The notes beneath the pieces were generated by a model. That model was not told where the DNA came from. It saw only the letters and a program-made list of their open reading frames with translations, and did not search any database. DNA of 24,389 bases from the NCBI GenBank assembly GCA_903913355.1, contig CAIWKU010000406.1, positions 1 to 24,389 on the forward strand, given 5' to 3'. Origin of the DNA: an uncultured Bacteroidota bacterium. GTDB taxonomy: Bacteria; Bacteroidota; Bacteroidia; Chitinophagales; Chitinophagaceae. Every line of letters begins with the position of its first letter. Within the stretch, counting starts at the first letter, position 1. Shown here one piece after another: positions 1 to 8,628 of the stretch. A program made the position numbers and the translations under genes.

Positions 1-441
1 GGATTATATGGGGTGAATAATTCCGATGATAAAAATGCTATTCCGCTGGAAACGGTGACTACTTTGAAATCTACTATTGCCCAGGTAAGACATGTAAAAG
101 CCGGGGAAACCGTTGGGTATGGGAGAAAAGGAAAACTGGAAAGAGATAGTATCATTGCTACAGTAAGGATCGGTTATGCAGATGGGTTTGGAAGGGAATT
201 GGGTAATGGAAATGGGAAAATGTTTTTGAATAACAGGCTTGTGCCAGTAATAGGCAATGTATGTATGGATATGACCATGATTGATGTAACGGATCTGCCT
301 GGTACCAGGGAGGGAGATATGGTTGAAATATTTGGAAAACACCTGTTGGTGCAGGATCTGGCCTGCTGGGCAGGCACGATACCATATGAGATTATGACGG
401 GTATCAGTCAAAGGGTAAAAAGGGTTTATGTAGAAGAATAA
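1..441 (+). CDS. alr: Alanine racemase, C-terminal part (5' end outside window)
   Basis: The open frame runs into the window from the left edge, so the 5' end is missing. Alanine racemase is the PLP enzyme that interconverts L- and D-alanine for peptidoglycan. The fragment begins with GLYG, the end of the barrel domain, and continues into the C-terminal beta domain. Family motifs visible are GYADGFGRELGNG, whose Tyr (residue 59 of the fragment, codon at 175) matches the catalytic tyrosine contributed in trans, and VCMDMTMIDV, which lines the substrate entry. In many Bacteroidota this domain is fused behind MurF as one protein; that cannot be tested here because the N-terminus lies outside. 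The gene ends in TAA at 439-441. lspA follows 96 bp later on the same strand but has its own promoter-like -7 element. Confidence 0.93.
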   Translation, partial: GLYGVNNSDDKNAIPLETVTTLKSTIAQVRHVKAGETVGYGRKGKLERDSIIATVRIGYADGFGRELGNGNGKMFLNNRLVPVIGNVCMDMTMIDVTDLPGTREGDMVEIFGKHLLVQDLACWAGTIPYEIMTGISQRVKRVYVEE

Positions 442-459
442 TACCTGAAACAAGGTATT
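440..459 (+). other. Small hairpin after alr
   Basis: AATACCT (440-446) and AGGTATT (453-459) form a perfect 7-bp stem with a 6-base loop starting at the alr stop codon. No T-tract follows, so it is not a convincing intrinsic terminator. It could stabilise the 3' end of the transcript or be chance in AT-rich DNA. Confidence 0.3.
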
Positions 460-514
460 TGTGATAGAAAATGGAAACTTTTTCCCATATGATCCACCCA
501 TTAGGGCCAAGTAC

Positions 515-522
515 TATCTTTG
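515..522 (+). promoter_or_regulatory. Bacteroidota -7 promoter element before lspA
   Basis: TATCTTTG matches the Bacteroidota housekeeping -7 consensus TAnnTTTG exactly and lies 15 bp before the lspA ATG at 538. No good -33 TTTG is seen at the expected distance. A TTG codon inside this element (520) opens a longer frame, but a start inside the promoter is unlikely, which supports the ATG at 538. Confidence 0.5.
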
Positions 523-537
523 CCACCCATAAAAACC

Positions 538-1221
538 ATGGAAGTGAAAGGAAGAAAAATCGTATTTCTTATTTTATTGATCATTTTTGCCGACCAGGCT
601 TTGAAGTTTTATATCAAACTGCATTTCTATGCAGGGGAAGAGCATAAGATCATAGGTAATTGGTTCCGTCTTCATTTTGTTGAGAATGAAGGAATGGCCT
701 GGGGCTGGAAATTTGGCGGCGGGTTTGGAAAAATCGTACTTACTCTTTTTCGGTTAGTAGCGGTTATATGGGGTAGTTTTTTACTACGCGATTTTATCAG
801 AAAGCAGTACCATAAGGGATTTATTATCTGTGCGGCATTGATCTATGCCGGAGCCCTGGGTAATTTGATTGATAGTCTTTTTTACGGGTTGCTTTTCGAC
901 CAAAGCAATCTATACGCGCAAAATCTGGCACATTTGTTTCCCAAAGACGGAGGCTATGCAGGTTTTCTACATGGTAAGGTGGTAGACATGCTATATTTTC
1001 CACTGATCACCAATACACATTATCCTTCCTGGGTTCCTTTTGTAGGGGGAGATGATTTCGAATTTTTCAGACCTGTTTTCAATATAGCAGATGCCTCAAT
1101 TTCTACGGGTGTTATTGCCATCCTAATCTTCCAAAATCGATTCTTCAAAAAATCGATTGACGAACAACATCATACCGTTGAAACCAATAGCGAGGTGAAT
1201 GATAAGACACAAATCTTCTAA
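538..1221 (+). CDS. lspA: Lipoprotein signal peptidase (signal peptidase II)
   Basis: LspA is the inner-membrane aspartyl protease that removes signal peptides from prolipoproteins after diacylglyceryl transfer. From the ATG at 538 the protein has 227 residues. The first membrane segment carries the family DQ (residues 19-20). GALGNLID lies at 105-112, VVDML at 148-152 and NIADASIS at 182-189. By family alignment Asp150 and Asp185 are the catalytic pair, with Asn109 and Asp112 supporting. It is longer than the roughly 160 residues of proteobacterial LspA: there are about 34 residues between GNLID and VVD, and about 30 between VVD and NIAD. Extended LspA is common in Bacteroidota. A polar tail follows residue 205. 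A frame from TTG 520 adds six residues but overlaps the promoter element. A lipoprotein gene lies convergent just downstream. Confidence 0.95.
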   Translation: MEVKGRKIVFLILLIIFADQALKFYIKLHFYAGEEHKIIGNWFRLHFVENEGMAWGWKFGGGFGKIVLTLFRLVAVIWGSFLLRDFIRKQYHKGFIICAALIYAGALGNLIDSLFYGLLFDQSNLYAQNLAHLFPKDGGYAGFLHGKVVDMLYFPLITNTHYPSWVPFVGGDDFEFFRPVFNIADASISTGVIAILIFQNRFFKKSIDEQHHTVETNSEVNDKTQIF

Positions 1222-1409
1222 AGGCAATTAATAATTATTAGATCACTTTATAGTATCCATTTCTTGTATTTGTAATTTTGAATTTGTTAGTAAGGTCACG
1301 GTTATGCAATCTGCCTGATAGACAATATTGAAAAATTGCTTCAACCCAAAAATGCCTCTGGTAAATACAAAAAAATGCCCGCCTGAATTAAGCTTTCAAG
1401 TGTTAATTA

Positions 1410-2474
1410 TTAATTAAGTATAGTGGGTGTTTGCGTAATAGACACATATTGTGTTTGATTCCCTGATCCAAGCACCTGATCTATCAGACCATAGCCTTTA
1501 GCGTAATAGGAATTTCCGGTAAGTAAGATTCTGGAAGTCTGGCTGCCAGTAGGCAAAAATATAATCTGGCGTTGAACATTGATTACGTTCGTATAAGTTT
1601 TTCCTGCTATCGTATAAGGAACTGTATTCTTGGATTTTATGGTAAATATGGCTTTAGACATCCCATATTCTGTTGTGCTTCCGGTAATTAGTTTTACAAT
1701 ACCATATTGAGGGGTTTCCCAGCTGTCATTTACGTTGGCACTTTCTTTTAGAAAGGGGTAGGTGATAAAACTACTGGGTACTGAATCAAAGAGAAATGTA
1801 TAATCAAAATCGATCGTGCTCAAAGCATAATAATTTCCATTCTTTTTAGAGAAATAAAATGTATCCCCCAAGGTTGTTGCAAATTGCGAATAGCTCAAAC
1901 TATCTACGGTTACCAGATTAGGAACAACTCTTACGCTAAAAGTGTCAATTGTGCTTAATTTAGGAATGTATTGGTATTTCCAGAGCGATCCGGTAGTTAC
2001 CGGAAAATAATCGGTGCCAGCTACCGTTCCAGTGCCACCAGAACTGGCACCGCCAGTGCCTGTAGATATAATTGTGAAAGAACAATAATTGCCATTCAAA
2101 CCAAGTGTAAAAGTTGCTGATATCCCCAGTAATGGTTTACCTCTTCCCGGAACTTTAATATAAGCAGTTCCTGTAGTAAGTGCATAGCCTGAATCCTGGA
2201 ACCACATACCATTAACCGTATCTGAATTGAGATGAAATTTTCCCTGTGTAGTAAAATTGACTTTAACGATTAGGTAATTACTGTCTGCAAGTGTGGTGTC
2301 AACCGCATATTTGCCTTTTACGGTAATATTGGCGCAATTGCCTAATGAGTCACCTAAAGTTCCCTGGGCCGTGCCGGATAGTCCCCCATTCTCATAACTA
2401 AGCTCTTTTTGGCAGGCAAGGGCCAAAAAGAACAAAGAAAAGGCAACAAAAACCCGAAGGGTTAATTTTTTCAT
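1410..2474 (-). CDS. Predicted lipoprotein of unknown function
   Basis: The protein has 354 residues and I recognise no named family. It starts with a type II signal peptide: Lys-rich start, hydrophobic stretch to residue 20 and lipobox LALA before Cys21. The residues after Cys (QKE) resemble the Q-K-(D/E) lipoprotein export signal that sends Bacteroidota lipoproteins to the cell surface, so it may be surface exposed; this is inference. Residues about 35-135 look like one beta-rich domain with two cysteines (47 and about 130). A Gly/Ser/Thr linker at about 137-155 leads to a second beta-rich domain that starts at DYFPVTTGSLWKYQY. No catalytic motif is visible. It lies 45 bp after the D-lactate dehydrogenase gene on the same strand and could be the last gene of that long run. 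No promoter match or clear terminator is seen. Confidence 0.8.
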   Translation of the reverse strand: MKKLTLRVFVAFSLFFLALACQKELSYENGGLSGTAQGTLGDSLGNCANITVKGKYAVDTTLADSNYLIVKVNFTTQGKFHLNSDTVNGMWFQDSGYALTTGTAYIKVPGRGKPLLGISATFTLGLNGNYCSFTIISTGTGGASSGGTGTVAGTDYFPVTTGSLWKYQYIPKLSTIDTFSVRVVPNLVTVDSLSYSQFATTLGDTFYFSKKNGNYYALSTIDFDYTFLFDSVPSSFITYPFLKESANVNDSWETPQYGIVKLITGSTTEYGMSKAIFTIKSKNTVPYTIAGKTYTNVINVQRQIIFLPTGSQTSRILLTGNSYYAKGYGLIDQVLGSGNQTQYVSITQTPTILN

Positions 2475-2519
2475 TCTGCAGTCCTCAATTTTCTTCTATC
2501 TACGAATATCAGATAAAAT

Positions 2520-3515
2520 TTAAACTAATAACGCAGCCTGATTGGATAATTTATTGCTTTTTAGAAGCTCATAGGTACTATTTAACGTATTTGTGGCAAT
2601 CTGGCTAAGGGCTTCTTCTGTAAAAAATGCCTGATGCGCCGTAATCAATACATTAGGGAAGCTCATGAGACGCTGAATTTCATCATCCTGGATAATGACA
2701 CCTGACAAATCACGGAAAAAAAGATGTTCTTCCTGTTCATAAACATCAATGCCTAAATAGCCAACCTGTCCGGATTTTAAGGCTTCTGTAATGGCCTTGG
2801 TATCAACCAAACCGCCGCGACTGGTATTAATCAGCATAGCGCCTTTTTTCATCATCCCGATTGTTTCAGGATTAATCAGGTGTTTAGTCTGATTATTGAG
2901 CGGACAATGCAAGGAAATAATATCTGCGGCCAGTACTTCTGCAAGAGGATGATATTCTACACCGATTGACTCCATGTCTTTATTGGCAATTACATCAAAA
3001 GCCAATACACGACATCCCAATCCTTTCATAATACGGCAAAAAGATTTGCCAATATTTCCGGTGCCAATTACGCCAACTGTTTTTCCGTGAAGATTAAAAC
3101 CCAATAACCCGTTCAATGAGAAATTTTGTTCCCTTACACGATTATAGGCTTTGTGGGTTTTGCGATTCAGGGTGAGTATTAATGCAAGCGCATGCTCGGC
3201 TACTGCTTCCGGAGAGTAGGCAGGTACCCGGCAAATCCTTAGCCCATTTGCCTTTGCGGCTTCCAGATCAACATTATTAAAACCAGCACATCTAAGTGCG
3301 ATTACCTTTACCCCTTTCTCAGATAATTGTTTACAAACAGCTGCATTGATCTGGTCATTTACAAAAACACAAATGGCTTCTGCATTATTTACCAAACCAA
3401 CCGTTTGCTCGCTAAGCTGTGCTTCCTGGAAATCCAGTTCAAAACCAAGGGTATCATTATACCTGTTGAAAAAAGTTTTATCGTATGCCTGTGCGGAAAA
3501 AAATATGATTTTCAT
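2520..3515 (-). CDS. ldhA: D-lactate dehydrogenase (2-hydroxyacid dehydrogenase, LdhA type)
   Basis: This is an NAD-dependent D-2-hydroxyacid dehydrogenase of 331 residues, closest in pattern to fermentative D-lactate dehydrogenase, which reduces pyruvate to D-lactate and reoxidises NADH in the cytosol. Visible motifs are RCAGFNNVDL (75-84), the Rossmann loop GTGNIG (151-156), NTSRGGLVDT (230-239) with substrate Arg233, the LdhA-specific stretch VYEQEEHLFFRDLS with Glu262, and ITAHQAFFT with catalytic His294. These match Arg235, Glu264 and His296 of E. coli LdhA. It lies 50 bp behind hemL on the same strand with no obvious own promoter, so it may be co-transcribed with the heme genes. Such linkage of a fermentative enzyme to heme supply would make sense under oxygen control but is inference. 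Confidence 0.9.
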   Translation of the reverse strand: MKIIFFSAQAYDKTFFNRYNDTLGFELDFQEAQLSEQTVGLVNNAEAICVFVNDQINAAVCKQLSEKGVKVIALRCAGFNNVDLEAAKANGLRICRVPAYSPEAVAEHALALILTLNRKTHKAYNRVREQNFSLNGLLGFNLHGKTVGVIGTGNIGKSFCRIMKGLGCRVLAFDVIANKDMESIGVEYHPLAEVLAADIISLHCPLNNQTKHLINPETIGMMKKGAMLINTSRGGLVDTKAITEALKSGQVGYLGIDVYEQEEHLFFRDLSGVIIQDDEIQRLMSFPNVLITAHQAFFTEEALSQIATNTLNSTYELLKSNKLSNQAALLV

Positions 3516-3565
3516 ATTCCGAAGTTACGCATCCTTTTCACCAATTTATATGATGCAAATCAAGC

Positions 3566-4855
3566 CTATGCCAGAATCTCATCAAGACTCTCCGCAGTTG
3601 CCTGAATGGTTCTGTCGAGATCTGCATAGCTAAGCGCATTATTCAGGAACCAGCTTTCAAATGCTGAAGGGGGTAAATAGATTCCTCTTTTCAGCATAGC
3701 ATGGAAATACTGTTTGAATAATTCGTTATTAGCTGAAGCGGCCGATGCGAAATCGATAACTGGTTGGCCGCTGAAATGAAGACTGATCATTGAACCTAAC
3801 CGGTTGATCGTATAAGGAGTACCGGATGCGTCCAGGGTTTTACGGAGACCTGCTTCCAGATACGCTGTTTTGGCTTCCAATTCTGAATAAATTGAAGGAG
3901 AATTCTTTAGTATTTGTAATGTCGTGTAACCAGCAATCATGGCCAAAGGGTTACCACTTAAGGTGCCAGCCTGGTATACATTACCCAGGGGAGCGATTTT
4001 TTCCATGATCTGTTTTTTCCCGCCAAACGCTCCAACAGGCATGCCTCCGCCGATTACTTTTCCATAGGTTACCAGGTCGGCATCAATTTTTAATAATTGC
4101 TGGGCGCCACCTGCAGACAATCTGAAACCCGTCATTACTTCATCAAAAATGAAAACAATGGAATGTTTATCGCATATTTTTCGTAAGCCTTCTAAAAAAC
4201 CGGCTTTGGGTAGTATGCAGCCCATATTCCCAACAACAGGTTCTATAATGATGGCAGCAATTTCGTTGGGAAACTGTTTTACCAATGCTTCTACCGCAGC
4301 AAGATCATTATATGCACAGGTTAATGTATCGTTCGAAACACCGGCTGTTACGCCCGGTACAGTTTGAATATCAAAAGTGGCCAAACCACTTCCCGCTTTT
4401 ACAAGAAAAGCATCTGCGTGTCCATGATAACAACCTTCAAACTTGATGAATTTATTTCTTCCGGTATATCCTCGCGCAAGTCGCAAAGCACTCATACAGG
4501 CTTCTGTTCCGCTGCTTACCATCCTAACCATATCAATATTGGGCGCCATACTACGGATCAGTTCTGCCATCTCAATTTCCAATTCTGTTGGCGCACCATA
4601 AGAGGTAGAATAAGCGGCTTTTTCCCGGATAGCATTGATTACCGGCTCATAGGCATGACCCAATATCATCGGTCCCCAGGAAGCGATATAATCTATATAT
4701 TGATTCCCATCCGCATCATACAAATAAGCGCCTTTTGCTTTTTCAATAAATACAGGTGTTCCACCCACACTTTTAAAAGCCCGAACCGGTGAATTTACGC
4801 CACCAGGAATACTCTGTTGGGCCCTATCGAAGAGTAGCTTACTTTTTTCGTACAT
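3566..4855 (-). CDS. hemL: Glutamate-1-semialdehyde 2,1-aminomutase
   Basis: HemL is the PLP enzyme that turns glutamate-1-semialdehyde, the product of HemA, into 5-aminolevulinate, second step of the C5 route to heme. The protein is 429 residues, normal for the family. Motifs are SIPGGVNSPVRAF near the N-terminus (15-27), the PLP phosphate-binding SSGTEA (114-119), YHGH (143-146), FDEVMTGFR with Asp238, and VTYGKVIGGGMPVGAFGG with Lys266 as the PLP Schiff-base lysine. It sits 53 bp after hemB, the largest gap within the core heme run, and is the last heme gene on this strand. The start ATG at 4855 fits the family N-terminus. Confidence 0.97.
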   Translation of the reverse strand: MYEKSKLLFDRAQQSIPGGVNSPVRAFKSVGGTPVFIEKAKGAYLYDADGNQYIDYIASWGPMILGHAYEPVINAIREKAAYSTSYGAPTELEIEMAELIRSMAPNIDMVRMVSSGTEACMSALRLARGYTGRNKFIKFEGCYHGHADAFLVKAGSGLATFDIQTVPGVTAGVSNDTLTCAYNDLAAVEALVKQFPNEIAAIIIEPVVGNMGCILPKAGFLEGLRKICDKHSIVFIFDEVMTGFRLSAGGAQQLLKIDADLVTYGKVIGGGMPVGAFGGKKQIMEKIAPLGNVYQAGTLSGNPLAMIAGYTTLQILKNSPSIYSELEAKTAYLEAGLRKTLDASGTPYTINRLGSMISLHFSGQPVIDFASAASANNELFKQYFHAMLKRGIYLPPSAFESWFLNNALSYADLDRTIQATAESLDEILA

Positions 4856-4908
4856 AGTTCTTTATTTTACAGGCAAACGAAAGAATGTCTATTCTGTTGG
4901 TTACTATA

Positions 4909-5889
4909 TTATTTTTCGTTTAGCAATCTCACCGCTTCTTTTGCAAAATAAGTAGCGATCAGATCTGCACCCGCTCTTTTGATGGAGGTTAAACATTCCA
5001 GTATTGTTTTTTCCTCGTTCAGCCAACCCATTTTAGCAGCTGCTTTAATCATCGCATATTCTCCACTAACCTGGTAAGCACTTACCGGAACATCTACTGC
5101 ATTTTTAATTTCCCTGATAATATCCAGATAAGCCAGTGCGGGTTTAATCATTACAATATCTGCCCCTTCTTCCACATCAATAATCGTTTCTTTAATCGCT
5201 TCTGTCCGGTTGGCATAATCCATCTGGTAGGTTTTTTTATCGCCAAAACCAGGTGCACTATCCAATGCATCTCTGAATGGACCATAAAAACAAGAAGCAT
5301 ATTTGGCACTATAACTCATAATGCCCGTTTTTGTAAAATGATGCTCTTCCAGCCCCTCTCTGATAGCCCCAATCCTGCCATCCATCATATCACTGGGGGC
5401 AACAAAATCTGCACCGGCTTCTGCATGACTGATACTCATTCTAACAAGTGCCTCAACTGTTTCATCATTTACGATTTCACCATTTTTTACAATCCCATCA
5501 TGTCCGTATGAGGAATACGGATCAAGGGCCACATCAGTCATTACCACCATTTCTGGAACTGCTTCTTTGATGGCTTTTACACTTCGCTGCATCAAGCCAT
5601 GCTTGTTCCATGCTTCTTTGCCGGTATTATCTTTCCATTCATCCTTGCATTTTATAAAAAGCAATACAGATTTGATACCCATACCCCATAGCTCTTTTAC
5701 TTCTTTTACAGTAAGATCAAGACTACGGCGATAGTAACCGGGCATAGATGCGATTTCTGTAACCAGGTTTTCTCCTTCATCAATAAATAAAGGGGCAATA
5801 AAATCGGCTGGCTGCAAAATGGTTTCCGCTACCATTGCCCTGATGGCGGGTGATTGACGAAGTATTCGGTTTCTTCTTTGAAGTATCAT
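4909..5889 (-). CDS. hemB: Delta-aminolevulinic acid dehydratase (porphobilinogen synthase)
   Basis: HemB condenses two 5-aminolevulinate molecules to porphobilinogen. The protein has 326 residues. The two catalytic lysines are Lys196 in SYSAKYAS and Lys249 in VMIKPAL. The segment that holds three zinc cysteines in animal and E. coli type enzymes here reads DVALDPYSSYGHDG (119-132), with Ala and Asp in their place; this fits the magnesium/potassium-dependent class rather than the zinc class. It lies 9 bp after hemF and 53 bp before hemL, in the middle of the heme run, so it is almost certainly co-transcribed. Confidence 0.97.
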   Translation of the reverse strand: MILQRRNRILRQSPAIRAMVAETILQPADFIAPLFIDEGENLVTEIASMPGYYRRSLDLTVKEVKELWGMGIKSVLLFIKCKDEWKDNTGKEAWNKHGLMQRSVKAIKEAVPEMVVMTDVALDPYSSYGHDGIVKNGEIVNDETVEALVRMSISHAEAGADFVAPSDMMDGRIGAIREGLEEHHFTKTGIMSYSAKYASCFYGPFRDALDSAPGFGDKKTYQMDYANRTEAIKETIIDVEEGADIVMIKPALAYLDIIREIKNAVDVPVSAYQVSGEYAMIKAAAKMGWLNEEKTILECLTSIKRAGADLIATYFAKEAVRLLNEK

Positions 5890-5898
5890 GGCTTTAGA

Positions 5899-6849
5899 TT
5901 AAATCCAGTTAACAGGATGCAAACAAACGTTTAGTAATTTTTCCTCTTCCGTACCGGGAGATGGGTGATGATCATAATTCCATCTGGCTCTTGGTGGTAA
6001 ACTCATCAAAATGCTTTCGGTTCTGCCATTTGTTTTTAAACCAAAAATAGTACCTCTGTCGTGTAACAGATTAAATTCTACATAGCGGCCTCTTCTGATC
6101 TCCTGCCACTCGATTTCCCTTTCTGCATATTTGCTATCTTTTCTTTTTTCAACTATTGGGAGATAAGCAGGAAGAAAGGAATTTCCATTTGCCTGTTGAA
6201 AGCGAAACAGGGTTTCGAGATCTGTATGTTCATCAGGGCGCAGATGATCATAAAAAATACCACCAATGCCACGGGTTTCTTTATTTCTATGTGTGTTCAC
6301 AAAATAGTCATCACAATTCTTTTTATACCTTGGATAGAGTTCTTCATCAAAATCATCCAAAACATTTTTTAAGGTTTGATGAAAATGTTTGGCATCTTCT
6401 TCAAAAAGATAATAGGGTGTTAGATCAGTACCTCCACCAAACCACCTGTCTGCTACTTCACCGGCTGCATTATACAATTCAAAATACCGCCAATTGGCGT
6501 GTACAGTAGGAACATAAGGATTTAATGGATGTAATACCAATGATAATCCGCAGGCAAACCAGGTATCACCTTCTATTTGTAAACTCCTGCGCATGGTATC
6601 CGTTACCTTTCCAAAAACTACAGAAGTATTTACTCCGGCTTTTTCAAATACCAGTCCCCCTGTCAAAGTTCTTGTTTTACCACCACCACCTTCTCCTTCT
6701 TCTCTTTCCCAACGATCTTCAATAAAAATAGCTTTTCCATCTATCAGTTCAAGACCCTTACAGATGGTATCCTGTAATGTATAGATAAATTCTATCCATC
6801 TTTCTCTAAACACAAGAGGATTGGTTTTATATAGGACCTCAGTAGTCAA
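5899..6849 (-). CDS. hemF: Oxygen-dependent coproporphyrinogen III oxidase
   Basis: HemF uses O2 to decarboxylate two propionates of coproporphyrinogen III, giving protoporphyrinogen IX. The protein has 316 residues, normal length. Family motifs are TGGLVFEKAGVN (63-74), HANWRYFE, WFGGGTDLTPYY, RGIGGIFYDHL, GRYVEFNLLHDRGTIFGL, and the C-terminal LPPRARWNY. The stretch EREEGEGGGGKTRTLTGG is typical of the glycine-rich family N-terminus. It lies 4 bp after hemE and 9 bp before hemB. The oxygen-independent enzyme HemN for the same step is encoded about 6 kb away, so the cell can make this step with or without oxygen. Confidence 0.97.
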   Translation of the reverse strand: MTTEVLYKTNPLVFRERWIEFIYTLQDTICKGLELIDGKAIFIEDRWEREEGEGGGGKTRTLTGGLVFEKAGVNTSVVFGKVTDTMRRSLQIEGDTWFACGLSLVLHPLNPYVPTVHANWRYFELYNAAGEVADRWFGGGTDLTPYYLFEEDAKHFHQTLKNVLDDFDEELYPRYKKNCDDYFVNTHRNKETRGIGGIFYDHLRPDEHTDLETLFRFQQANGNSFLPAYLPIVEKRKDSKYAEREIEWQEIRRGRYVEFNLLHDRGTIFGLKTNGRTESILMSLPPRARWNYDHHPSPGTEEEKLLNVCLHPVNWI

Positions 6850-6853
6850 TGGA

Positions 6854-7879
6854 TTATCCTTTATAATTTTTTACACTATCCACGAATGCCCTTGCATGAT
6901 CAACCGGTACATTCGGTAATATTCCGTGACCCAGGTTAGCAATATGTCTTCCTGAACCAAATGCATCCAACATCTGTTTTACTTCTTTTTGAATAACCGG
7001 TATGGGGGATAGCAATTTAGCCGGATCAAAATTTCCCTGTAATGTAACCTGGTTACCTGCAAACTGCCTCGCCATTTGTGGTGAGATACACCAGTCAATT
7101 CCTAAACCTTGTGCTCCAGTTGCTGCCATCGACGCTAAACTATGCCAGGCTCCTTTGGCAAAAATAATAGTAGGCGCCAGGTCTTTTAAAGCAGTTACAA
7201 TCTGACGGATGTATTGTAAGGAAAGGTTTTCAAAATCTGCAGGTCCTAATAAGCCACCCCAACTGTCAAATATTTGAACGGTATCTGCTCCTGCTTTTAC
7301 CTGTGCCTGTAAATAAGCAATGGTAGTATCTGTAATCATTTGTAAAAGCGTATGTGCCAGTTCGGGTTGTGTGTAACAGAATGCTTTGGCTTCATCAAAA
7401 GTTTTTGATCCTTTTCCCTGAACCATATAACAAAGAATGGTCCATGGTGCTCCTGCAAAACCAATCAGGGGAACACGATTATTGAGTTCTCTTTTAATCA
7501 GCTTTATTGCATCAAAAACATAACCCAGTGTTTCCTGAACATCTGGTACCCGAACACGGGTAAGGTCTTTTTGAGTTTTTATAGGATCTGGCAGATATGG
7601 TCCTTTACTCTCTACTAACTGTACTTCAAGCCCCATTGCTTGTGGAACCACCAATATATCAGAAAATAAAATTGCGGCGTCTACCCCAATAATATTCACG
7701 GGCTGGATAGTGATCTCACACGCAAGTTCGGGTGTCTGGCAGCGTTCAAAGAATCCATATTTTTCACGCAATACCATGTATTCCGGTAAATAACGACCCG
7801 CCTGCCGCATCATCCATACAGGTGTTCTTTCTGCTTGTTCGCCTCTTAATACTTTTAATAATAAATCGTTCTGTAACAT
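6854..7879 (-). CDS. hemE: Uroporphyrinogen III decarboxylase
   Basis: HemE removes four acetate carboxyls from uroporphyrinogen III to give coproporphyrinogen III; it needs no cofactor. The protein has 341 residues. Motifs are the signature TPVWMMRQAGRYLPEY (19-34), the ILFSDILVVPQAMGL segment with Asp74 as the likely key aspartate, GFAGAPWTILCYMVQG, and the C-terminal NLGHGILPNVP. The gene starts 36 bp after the natural end of hemD and ends 4 bp before hemF. Confidence 0.97.
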   Translation of the reverse strand: MLQNDLLLKVLRGEQAERTPVWMMRQAGRYLPEYMVLREKYGFFERCQTPELACEITIQPVNIIGVDAAILFSDILVVPQAMGLEVQLVESKGPYLPDPIKTQKDLTRVRVPDVQETLGYVFDAIKLIKRELNNRVPLIGFAGAPWTILCYMVQGKGSKTFDEAKAFCYTQPELAHTLLQMITDTTIAYLQAQVKAGADTVQIFDSWGGLLGPADFENLSLQYIRQIVTALKDLAPTIIFAKGAWHSLASMAATGAQGLGIDWCISPQMARQFAGNQVTLQGNFDPAKLLSPIPVIQKEVKQMLDAFGSGRHIANLGHGILPNVPVDHARAFVDSVKNYKG

Positions 7880-7915
7880 GGTTATTGTATTGCCCTGTCC
7901 GGGTATTCGTTTTGA

Positions 7916-8628
7916 TTAATTGAATAGTTGTGTAAAGTAGTCAATTGCCTGTTCTACCAATGCCTGTTTTGAAGGATATTTACTGACAATGATCTTGTTT
8001 TTGCAAAATTGTTGGATGGTTTCCCGTGTAGTAGAGCCAATGGCAAAAACAATGGCTGTTTCGCTTAAACGGTTTTTACTAAAAAAACTTTCTGCCGCAC
8101 TGGGACTAAAAAAATAACCGCATCATATTTTTTGTCAATCGATTGGGAAATGGAATGCGTTTGATAAACTACGATTTCGTTTACATTGATATTGTTTTGC
8201 TGTAGTCTTTTGGAAAGCTCTTCTCTTTTTTTGTTTCCACAGAAAAAAATGATTTCATCAATGCTTTCATCCTGTAAAATCTCCTCCGCCAGCTCGGCAG
8301 CGTTATCGGCAATGCCTGCTATTGCATCCTCACCAAAATACGCATCTATCAATTCTTTGGTTGCATGGCCAATACAATAAATGCGCCAATCCGGAATAGC
8401 GCCATCCAGTAAATCTGTGACCGCTTCTACCGCATTCATGCTGGTAAATACAATATTTGCTATTTGAATAGAAGCCAGTTCAACCTCTTGTTGTACTTCA
8501 ATGGATTGAATGGGTTCTGTTTCAATAAGGGAAATGGTATCTATACGGATATTTTGTAAAAGCGCTTGCTCAACCAAATCCTCTTCAATAGGGCGGGTAC
8601 ATAATATGTGAATATTATGCTCCTGCAT
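7916..8628 (-). CDS. hemD: Uroporphyrinogen-III synthase, reading frame broken by one missing base
   Basis: HemD closes hydroxymethylbilane into uroporphyrinogen III, inverting ring D. The ATG at 8628 overlaps the hemC stop by 14 bp, typical operon coupling. The frame gives HemD-like sequence (residues 1-171, with VFTSMNAVEAV and IYCIGHATKELI) up to KKYDAVIF, then stops early at 8065. Adding one base to the 7-A run at 8108-8114 (T-run on the coding strand) restores SPSAAESFFSKNRLSE, AIVFAIGSTTRETI and more, ending in TAA at 7916-7918, about 237 residues in all, normal for the family. The downstream frame shows no decay. All other heme genes are intact, so either a homopolymer sequencing error or slippage is more likely than true loss. 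As read, the product would be 187 residues with a wrong C-terminus. Confidence 0.85.

Noticed and set aside
520..537. TTG start giving six extra residues on LspA
   Set aside because: The TTG is part of the TATCTTTG promoter element; the ATG at 538 fits the family better.
1222..1409. Promoter-like TAATTTTG in the lspA-lipoprotein convergent gap
   Set aside because: No plus-strand gene follows it; an AT-rich gap gives such matches by chance. No clear terminator was found there either.
4364..4792. Plus-strand 142-codon frame antisense to hemL
   Set aside because: The strand opposite carries an intact, well-conserved hemL; the antisense product shows no family pattern.
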